Assembly (NCBI GenBank): GCA_964615375.1
Contig: CAZTOW010000028.1
Span: forward strand, 62,001 to 126,000
Length of the DNA stretch: 64,000 nucleotides
From: CAZKWG01 sp964615375
GTDB taxonomy: Bacteria > Myxococcota_A > UBA796 > CAZKWG01
Direction: 5' to 3'
The notes beneath the pieces were generated by a model. That model made no database searches, was not told where the DNA came from, and saw only the letters and a program-made list of their open reading frames with translations. Shown here piece after piece: positions 58,782 through 64,000 of the stretch. Within the stretch, counting starts at the first letter, position 1. Each line of letters begins with the position of its first letter. A program made the position numbers and the translations under genes.

Positions 58782-59708
58782 ATGACGTTCGCGACGGAGC
58801 CCGAGGGACTGGTCATCGGCGCGGTCGCGCAGCTCGTCGGGGTGCCGCCCGAGACGCTGCGCACCTGGGAGCGGCGCTATGGGCTGCCCAGCCCGGCGCG
58901 CGGCGAGGGCGGTCGGCGCCTGTACAGCCCCGAGGAGGTCCGGCTGCTGCACAACGTGGCCGAGCTCGCCCGCCAGGGGGAGCGGGTGCGCGACCTCGCC
59001 CGCATGCGGCCCGAGGCGCTGGAGGCGCGCGTCTCCCTGCACCGCGCGGCCCTGGGCGAGGGCGGGACCCCGGAGCGCCTGCGGGTGGGGCTGGTCCACC
59101 CGAGCTGGACCATGGAGCTTGGCGGGCTGGCGCCCTCGGGCCTTCGCCTGGAGGTGGTCCCGGCCGCCTCCCTGGAGGTGCTCGCCGAGGAGCTGGCGCT
59201 GGACGCGCTGGTGATCCACCTGGACCGGATGCCGGAGTGGAGCGCGCTGGATCAGGCCCAGGAGCGCCTGGACGTGGGGACGGTGATCGTGCTGGCCAGC
59301 TACCTGCCGCGCCCGACCCGCGAGGCCCTGCTGGCCCGGGGGGTGCGCGTGCTGGACCCCAGCGCGCGCCTGTCCGCGCTGCGCCAGGCCATCGAAGACG
59401 CCGTCCTGGCCGACAGCCGCGCGTCCACGCGCCCCGCCGCGCCGCCGCCCGAGGGCCCGCGCTTCACCCGCGCGCAGCTCGAGGCGGTGCTCAACGCCCC
59501 CAGCGGGGTGCGCTGCGAGTGCCCGGCCCACCTCGCCGCGCTCACGCTCCGCCTCCGGGACTTCGAGCGTTACTCCCAGCAGTGTGAGCAGGACAGCCCC
59601 GAGGACGAGGCCCTACACCGCGATCTCGCCGCGGGCGCCCGGGAAGCTGCGGCCGTGCTGGAGGGTCTGTTGGAGCGGCTCTGCGCGCGGGAGCGCGTCG
59701 CGGTGTAG
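58782..59708 (+). CDS. MerR-type transcriptional regulator with degenerate Rossmann-like and CECP domains
   Basis: 308 aa, AAGGAG upstream. The MerR winged helix is at 9-80 (IGAVAQLVGVPPETLRTWERRYGLPSPARGEGGRRLY), the subtype shared with CarA/CarH/LitR. Residues 98-210 have Rossmann-like alternation (RLRVGLVHPSW..., DALVIHLDRMP, GTVIVLASYL, GVRVLDP) at the place of the B12-binding domain, but no DxHxxG motif is seen. The C-terminus has CECPAHL (245-251) and FERYSQQCEQDSPEDEALH, as in many proteobacterial MerR proteins. Last gene of the PYP operon, 9 nt after the PYP stop. Confidence 0.85.
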   Translation: MTFATEPEGLVIGAVAQLVGVPPETLRTWERRYGLPSPARGEGGRRLYSPEEVRLLHNVAELARQGERVRDLARMRPEALEARVSLHRAALGEGGTPERLRVGLVHPSWTMELGGLAPSGLRLEVVPAASLEVLAEELALDALVIHLDRMPEWSALDQAQERLDVGTVIVLASYLPRPTREALLARGVRVLDPSARLSALRQAIEDAVLADSRASTRPAAPPPEGPRFTRAQLEAVLNAPSGVRCECPAHLAALTLRLRDFERYSQQCEQDSPEDEALHRDLAAGAREAAAVLEGLLERLCARERVAV

Positions 59709-59777
59709 GGGTCCAGGCCCCCGGCGCCCGCTGCCCCTCCCGCGCCGCGTGTGCTATGCAGACGCCCCGGAGGCACC

Positions 59778-60248
59778 ATGCGCACCCTGCTCACCCTGCT
59801 CGCCCTGATGGCTTCGACCGCCGCGCTGGCTCAGGACAGCGCCCCCAACAGCGATCTCCAGAAGCTGCTGGACAGCATCCCCACCATCGAGACCAAGGAG
59901 GCCCCTCCCCCCGAGAAGCCCCAGGAGGAGGTCGAGGAGGGCATGGACCTGCCGGTCTACGTGGCCGAGGTCCGCAAGGCGGTGCTGGCCAACTGGAACC
60001 CCTCGCCCAAGCTCGTCGCCAAGGATCCCCGCCTGACCTGCCAGCTCATGGTCAAGGTCAACGAGGACGGCACGCTCGGCGACATCATCCTGGTGCAGTC
60101 CAGCGGGAACAAGAAGTTCGACAAGTCCGCCAGCGACGCGGCCCTGGCCACCCCCTCCGTGATCGCGCCCACCGCCGCCCTGCGCGGCACGGCGATGGCG
60201 GGGATCCTGGTGAACTTCGTCGCGGCGACGAAGCTGCCGAAGGAGTAG
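59778..60248 (+). CDS. Secreted TolA/TonB C-terminal-like protein
   Basis: 156 aa from ATG 59778 (GGAGG upstream). It has a signal peptide (MRTLLTLLALMASTAALA) and a Pro/Glu linker. A domain then has AEVRKAVLANWNPSPKL..DPRLTCQLMVKVNEDGTLGDIILVQSSGNKKFDKSASDAALA, the pattern of TonB/TolA C-terminal domains. Without a membrane anchor or long spacer it is not a standard TonB. It might work with the ExbB-ExbD set at 9609, but the genes are 50 kb apart. Confidence 0.75.
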   Translation: MRTLLTLLALMASTAALAQDSAPNSDLQKLLDSIPTIETKEAPPPEKPQEEVEEGMDLPVYVAEVRKAVLANWNPSPKLVAKDPRLTCQLMVKVNEDGTLGDIILVQSSGNKKFDKSASDAALATPSVIAPTAALRGTAMAGILVNFVAATKLPKE

Positions 60249-60251
60249 GGC

Positions 60252-60929
60252 TCAGCCCTTGTCGAAGAGGCCGAGCTGCGTCCCCGGCCCCGCCCGATAG
60301 GGCTTCGGCGTGCCGGGGATGGGCTCGCCGGCCAGGAGGCCGCGGATCATGTCCAGGATCCAGGCCTTGCCCGCGGGGTCCGTGATGTAGTCGATGCTGG
60401 TCGTGTCCAGCACGTAGACCGGGCTGCGGTCGTAGCGCTCCCACAGGGCGTAGTAGCGCTCGCGCAGGGCCTCCAGGTAGGAGGCGGGGATGCGCTGCTC
60501 GCTCTCGATGGCGCGGCGCTGGATGCGCTGGAGCACCACGCGGGTCGGGGCGTCGAGGAAGAGCACGAAGTCCGGGGGCGTGATGCCGCCGGCCAGGAGC
60601 CCGGCGAAGCGGTCGTAGAGCGAGAGCTCGGCCGGGGCCAGGGTCAGCTCGGCGAAGAGCCGATCCTTGGCGTAGAGGTAGTCGCTCACGATGAGGCGCG
60701 AGAACAGCTCGGGCTGGTGCAGATCCATCTGCTGGGCGTAGCGGGTCGCCAGGTAGAACATCTGCGTGGGGAAGGCAAAACGCTCCTGGTCGCTGTAGAA
60801 GGCGGCCAGGAAGGGGTTGTCTTCGACGGGCTCGAGGACGAGCTTCGCGCCCATCTCCCGCTCGAGCAGCCGGCAGAGGCTGGTCTTGCCGACCCCGATG
60901 AGCCCCTCAATGACGATGTACCGCGACAC
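60252..60929 (-). CDS. Deoxynucleoside kinase
   Basis: 225 aa. P-loop GLIGVGKTS at 9-17, followed by EPVEDNPFLAAFYSD, FPTQMFYLATRY and DFVLFLDAPTRVVLQRI, the layout of the dNK family (deoxyadenosine/deoxyguanosine kinases). It phosphorylates salvaged deoxynucleosides in the cytoplasm. It converges on the TolA-like gene with a 3-nt gap. Confidence 0.88.
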   Translation of the reverse strand: MSRYIVIEGLIGVGKTSLCRLLEREMGAKLVLEPVEDNPFLAAFYSDQERFAFPTQMFYLATRYAQQMDLHQPELFSRLIVSDYLYAKDRLFAELTLAPAELSLYDRFAGLLAGGITPPDFVLFLDAPTRVVLQRIQRRAIESEQRIPASYLEALRERYYALWERYDRSPVYVLDTTSIDYITDPAGKAWILDMIRGLLAGEPIPGTPKPYRAGPGTQLGLFDKG

Positions 60930-60991
60930 GGCCTGCCCTCGCGGCGCTGCATATCCCGCGCGCGCCCGTCGCGCCGGATAGATCCCGGGCC

Positions 60992-61969
60992 GTGAACCCG
61001 CTGAGCGTCGCCCCCATGATGGACTACACCGATCGGCACTTCCGATCGGTGATGCGCCACATCACGCGCCGGACCCTCCTGTACACGGAGATGGTCACCA
61101 CCGGCGCGCTCATTCATGGGGACCGGGCGGCGCACCTGGACTTCTCGCCCGAGGAGAAGCCCGTCGCGCTCCAGCTGGGCGGCGACGATCCGGCGGCGCT
61201 GGCCGCCTGCGCCCGCATGGGCGAGGACTGGGGCTACGACGAGATCAACCTCAACTGCGGCTGCCCGAGCCCGCGCGTGCAGCGCGGTAACTTCGGCGCG
61301 GCGCTGATGCTGGACCCCGAGCGCGTGGCGGAGTGCTGCGCCGCGATGCGCGCGGTCGTGGGGATCCCGGTCACCGTCAAGCACCGCATCGGCGTGGACG
61401 ATCGCGACGCTTACGAGGACATGGCCCGCTTCGTCGAGGTCGTGGCCGCCTCGGGCGTCACCCGCTTCACGGTGCACGCTCGCAAGGCCTGGCTGTCCGG
61501 GCTGAGCCCCAAGGAGAACCGCACCATCCCCCCGCTGCGCTACGAAGAGGTCGCCCGCCTCAAGGCCGAGCACCCCGCGCTGGAGGTCGAGCTCAACGGC
61601 GGGATCCGCTCGCTCGAGGACGCGCGGGCCTGGCTCGGGCGGGTGGACGCGGTGATGATCGGGCGGGCGGCCACGGACACGCCGATGATCTTCGCCACGG
61701 CGGACCGGGACATCCACGGGGACGCGGACGCGCCGGTGCCCACGGCGGAGGACGTGATCGCCTCCCTGCGCCCCACCCTGGCCGCCTGGGACAGGTGCGG
61801 AGGCAAGCCCGTCCGCCTCACGCGCCACCTGCTCCACCTCTTCGCCGGCCGACCCGGCGCCGGGCGCTGGCGCCGCCACCTCACCACCGAGGCCCACCGC
61901 CCCGCGTCCGAGGTGATCGACGAGGCGCTGATCCTCGTGGCCTCGGCGAGCCCTCGTCCAAAAAGCTGA
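60992..61969 (+). CDS. dusA: tRNA-dihydrouridine synthase A
   Basis: 325 aa, GTG start at 60992. It carries the DusA-type N-terminus SVAPMMDYTDRHFRSVMR, the catalytic Cys91 in NLNCGCPSPRVQ, and the DusA-specific block TVHARKAWLSGLSPKENRTIPPLRYEEV. It uses FMN and NADPH to reduce U20 of tRNA to dihydrouridine. A TAGATC box at 60979-60984 ends 7 nt before the GTG, so the transcript may be nearly leaderless, but no good -35 is seen. Confidence 0.95.
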   Translation: MNPLSVAPMMDYTDRHFRSVMRHITRRTLLYTEMVTTGALIHGDRAAHLDFSPEEKPVALQLGGDDPAALAACARMGEDWGYDEINLNCGCPSPRVQRGNFGAALMLDPERVAECCAAMRAVVGIPVTVKHRIGVDDRDAYEDMARFVEVVAASGVTRFTVHARKAWLSGLSPKENRTIPPLRYEEVARLKAEHPALEVELNGGIRSLEDARAWLGRVDAVMIGRAATDTPMIFATADRDIHGDADAPVPTAEDVIASLRPTLAAWDRCGGKPVRLTRHLLHLFAGRPGAGRWRRHLTTEAHRPASEVIDEALILVASASPRPKS

Positions 61970-61977
61970 CACAATGC

Positions 61978-61996
61978 GGTCACCTCGGAGGTGACC
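61978..61996 (+). promoter_or_regulatory. Hairpin covering the ribosome site of the amidase gene
   Basis: GGTCACCTC-G-GAGGTGACC is a perfect 9-bp inverted repeat with a 1-nt centre, ending at the base before ATG 61997. It includes the GGAGG Shine-Dalgarno (61987-61991). As RNA it would need a larger loop but could still hide the ribosome site. As DNA it could be an operator. Confidence 0.55.
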
Positions 61997-63622
61997 ATGC
62001 TCTGTCTGCTCACGTTGGGCGCCGCCCTCGCCGGCCCCGCCATGCCCGACCCGGACGGCGACCGCGAGCTGCTGCCCGGCCGCCACGAGGGCCCCGAGGA
62101 CATCGCCGCCACCTGGGACAAGGAGGACGGCTGGCGGGTCTCACCCGAGCGGAGCTGGGTGACGGGCGGATCGCGCTTCGGGGCGCTGGTGGACGCGGAC
62201 CCCGACGCCGAGCTGACGCTGGAGGTGCGCGGGCTGAGCGGCGGCGTGGCGGGCCCCTGGATCCCGGCCCGTGAGACCTGGCGGGGCGAGACCCTGCGGG
62301 TGATCGTGGCCGATCTCGGCGCGCACTACGCCTCGGCGCAGGCCCGGATCGCCGGGACGGAGGGCCTCACCGATCTGGCCTGGGAGATCCGCGAGCCGGT
62401 CTGGGAGGAGCGCCTCCCGGATGGGGTGGTCCCGCCGCCCTCCTCGGCCCTCTCGTCCACGCTCGTCGCGCTGGGCGTGATCTCCCGCGACGACTGGGGC
62501 GCGGACGAGACCACCTGCAGCAGCACCGAGGACGAGTGGTACCGCACCGCCATCCACCACACCGCCGGCAGCCAGACCTACGGCGGGACGGTGCAGGGTT
62601 CGGTGCAGGCGCTCCAGGCCTACGCGATGAGCTCGGGCGAGTACTGCGACATCCCCTACCAGTTCCTGGTGGGCTACGACGGCACGCTGTGGGAGGGGCG
62701 CGAGCTCACGTACACCAGCGGAGCGACCGGCGGCGGCAACAACGACGGCAACATCGCCATCTGCTTCCTGGGCTGCTACCACCCCACCGACTGCGGTGAC
62801 ACGCCGGACGAGGCCACCGACGCGATGATCGCCTGGGCCCGCCTGCTGCTGGAGACCCTGGCCGCCGAGCACGGCTACACCGTGGACGAGGACACCGTGC
62901 GCGGGCACCGGGACTGGCCGGGCAACAGCACCGCCTGCCCCGGTGAGTACGTCTACGATCGCCTGGACGAGATCCGCAGCAGCACCGCCCCCTACGAGGC
63001 CGCCCTGGCCAGCCAGAGCTTCCCCGTCTACGGCGTGGACGCTCCACTCACGCTGGAGGTGGGCCAGAGCTTCACAGGCAGCTTCACCTTCACCAACACG
63101 GGCACGGAGAGCTGGACCGCGGGCGGCACCTACCTGGCGCCCATCCCGCGAGACACGGCCTCCTCCCTGGCGGACGCGAGCTGGCCCAGCAGCACGCGCG
63201 CGGCCACGCTCAGCGCCGACGTCGCCCCGGGCTCCACCGGCAGCTTCAGCTTCACCGTCACCGGGGTCGCCGAGGGCGAGACCGTCCAGAGCTTCGGCCT
63301 CGTCCAGGAGTGGATCACCTGGTTCGCCGACGCGCCCTACGGGGGCGGCCCCGCCGACGGCAGCGTCTCCCTGCACGTCCGCGTGGTGCCGGCCAGCGTC
63401 GCCAGCGAGGGTGAGGGCGAAGGCGAGGGTGAAGGCGAGCTCTCCGACACCAGCGGGGGCCTCGCGGGCGAGGGCTACGGGATGCCCGGGGCGCTCCTGC
63501 CCATGGAGGAGAAGGGCGGCTGCGCCTGCGCGAGCGGCGTCAGCCGCGCCGGACGATCAGATCTGACAGGTCTCCTGATGATGACCGGTCTGGTCATCTC
63601 GCGCCGCCGTCAGCGCCGCTGA
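61997..63622 (+). CDS. Secreted PGRP-type amidase with Ig-like domain, GE linker and MYXO-CTERM-like tail
   Basis: 541 aa from ATG 61997. Signal peptide MLCLLTLGAALAGPA. An N-terminal beta domain precedes a type 2 amidase/PGRP domain: ISRDDWGA, TAIHHTAG, GHRDWPGNSTACPG, giving the two His and Cys zinc ligands. It cleaves N-acetylmuramoyl-L-alanine bonds of peptidoglycan. Next is an NBR1-FW-like Ig domain (GSFTFTNTGTESWTAGGTYLAPI), an (EG)5 linker, and a tail KGGCACASG...hydrophobic...RRRQRR of MYXO-CTERM type. A surface-held lytic enzyme, perhaps for prey lysis, is inferred. Confidence 0.9.
   Translation: MLCLLTLGAALAGPAMPDPDGDRELLPGRHEGPEDIAATWDKEDGWRVSPERSWVTGGSRFGALVDADPDAELTLEVRGLSGGVAGPWIPARETWRGETLRVIVADLGAHYASAQARIAGTEGLTDLAWEIREPVWEERLPDGVVPPPSSALSSTLVALGVISRDDWGADETTCSSTEDEWYRTAIHHTAGSQTYGGTVQGSVQALQAYAMSSGEYCDIPYQFLVGYDGTLWEGRELTYTSGATGGGNNDGNIAICFLGCYHPTDCGDTPDEATDAMIAWARLLLETLAAEHGYTVDEDTVRGHRDWPGNSTACPGEYVYDRLDEIRSSTAPYEAALASQSFPVYGVDAPLTLEVGQSFTGSFTFTNTGTESWTAGGTYLAPIPRDTASSLADASWPSSTRAATLSADVAPGSTGSFSFTVTGVAEGETVQSFGLVQEWITWFADAPYGGGPADGSVSLHVRVVPASVASEGEGEGEGEGELSDTSGGLAGEGYGMPGALLPMEEKGGCACASGVSRAGRSDLTGLLMMTGLVISRRRQRR
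63409..63438 (+). repeat. Short GAGGGC-type hexamer array (Gly-Glu linker)
   Basis: Five EG codon pairs. The 16 bases GCGTCGCCAGCGAGGG at the 5' junction are the same as at the longer array (12292), pointing to a shared module. Confidence 0.8.
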
Positions 63623-64000
63623 GGCACGCGGGGTGGTCGGAGGCCCAGGAGCAGCTCGGACACGGACTCGGAGATGGGCAGGCCCGCGTTGCGCTCGACG
63701 TGGTCGAAGAAGCTGACCGTGTTCATCTCCAGGAAGACCCAGCGCCCCTCGGGCGTGAGGATGAGGTCGAAGGTGCCGAAGTTGAGGCCCAGGTGGTCGA
63801 GCATGGCCAGCAGGCCCGCGCGCACCCGCTCGGGAACGCCCACGTAGGGGCGGAGCCCGGCGATCAGGCTCGGGTCCGTGCGTACGTCCACCGCCTCGCC
63901 GCCCTCCACCGCCGCCACGAAGACGTCGTGGCCGACCACGGTGACCCGGGCCTCCAGTCGGCGCGGGATCCGCTCCTGGAAGATCATGGGCGAGAGCGCG
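63610..64000 (-). CDS. ATP-grasp protein, 5' part beyond window
   Basis: The frame runs to the right edge, so the N-terminus is missing and the ATG at 63987 is probably internal. The visible C-terminal 130 residues (IFQERIPRRLEARVTVVGHDVFVAAV..., LGLNFGTFDLILTPEGRWVFLEMN, LPISESVSELLLG) match the ATP-grasp domain of MvdC/MvdD-type ligases, which form lactone or amide crosslinks in graspetide peptides. Any precursor peptide would lie outside the window. It overlaps the convergent amidase gene by 13 bp. Confidence 0.8.
   Translation of the reverse strand, partial: ALSPMIFQERIPRRLEARVTVVGHDVFVAAVEGGEAVDVRTDPSLIAGLRPYVGVPERVRAGLLAMLDHLGLNFGTFDLILTPEGRWVFLEMNTVSFFDHVERNAGLPISESVSELLLGLRPPRVPQRR

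Noticed and set aside
1..64000. tRNA, rRNA, insertion sequences or prophage
   Set aside because: None was recognised by reading. Spacers are short and show no tRNA-like cloverleaf, transposase or integrase. A covariance-model search would be needed to exclude small RNAs.

Overview
The window is about 70% GC with dense, often overlapping genes on both strands. It looks like a chromosome fragment of a myxobacterium-like organism (Myxococcota or a near relative). Lineage clues are two secreted proteins ending in Cys-containing MYXO-CTERM-like sorting tails after Gly-Glu linkers, many lipoproteins with MopE-type or thrombospondin-3-type acidic repeats, a PknB-type kinase fused to a long helical-repeat region, Roadblock/LC7 proteins, and a TIGR02147-like regulator. 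No rRNA, tRNA, CRISPR array, insertion sequence or prophage was recognised. The assignment is inference from gene content.

Layout. 1-4442: a Ca-repeat surface protein cut by the left edge and a TPR/TlpA protein. 4484-7921: arginine synthesis (argH, argG, argR, small HTH protein), read leftward and divergent from pyk (8166-9602). 9609-11414: an ExbB-ExbD-ExbD proton-driven motor. 11680-18448: a GE-linker MYXO-CTERM protein, an alpha/beta-hydrolase-like lipoprotein, another lipoprotein, N-formylglutamate amidohydrolase, and a stand-alone adenine methyltransferase fused to a specificity-like region, beside a flavodoxin-like protein. 18566-20125: an SH3/TM protein and a chalcone-isomerase-like protein. 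20133-27654: a tightly coupled operon of five lipoproteins, one with a lamin-tail domain apparently circularly permuted inside a von Willebrand A domain. 27761-29755: a divergent pair rich in simple repeats (an 8-bp repeat x5, G10, C9), one gene frameshifted at C9. 29835-39643: a MopE/FG-GAP lipoprotein and an exopolysaccharide segment (O-antigen-ligase-like protein, Wzz/BY-kinase, sulfotransferase, flippase). 39783-44362: small unknown genes, a 14-residue tandem-repeat protein, a frameshifted tandem TIGR02147-like regulator and an orphan Cas2/SinR-like protein. 44435-55949: Tat-lipoprotein sulfatase, FabL, M15-like peptidase, DUF885, lipoprotein, Ser/Thr kinase, propeller protein, CorA. 59778-64000: a TolA/TonB-C-like protein, deoxynucleoside kinase, DusA, a PGRP-type amidase with MYXO-CTERM, and an ATP-grasp gene cut by the right edge.

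The most interesting locus is 55950-59708. It is an apparent operon of a Roadblock protein, a membrane-anchored coiled-coil protein with two Roadblock-like regions, a photoactive-yellow-protein (PYP) homologue that keeps the chromophore Cys and the Glu/Tyr hydrogen-bond partners at exact PYP spacing, and a MerR-type regulator. Three TGTTCA-N5-TGTTCA direct repeats of 11-bp period lie there: two pairs flank the candidate promoter and one lies inside the second gene. An 11-bp period matches the operator geometry known for CarH-type MerR photoreceptors. I infer a light-responsive signalling module in which a PYP takes the sensory role and the MerR protein carries no visible B12 motif.

Regulation. 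Several genes share a recognisable promoter, TTGACC-N18-TAnnnT. In one case (41050) the -10 box sits so close to the ATG that the mRNA is probably leaderless.
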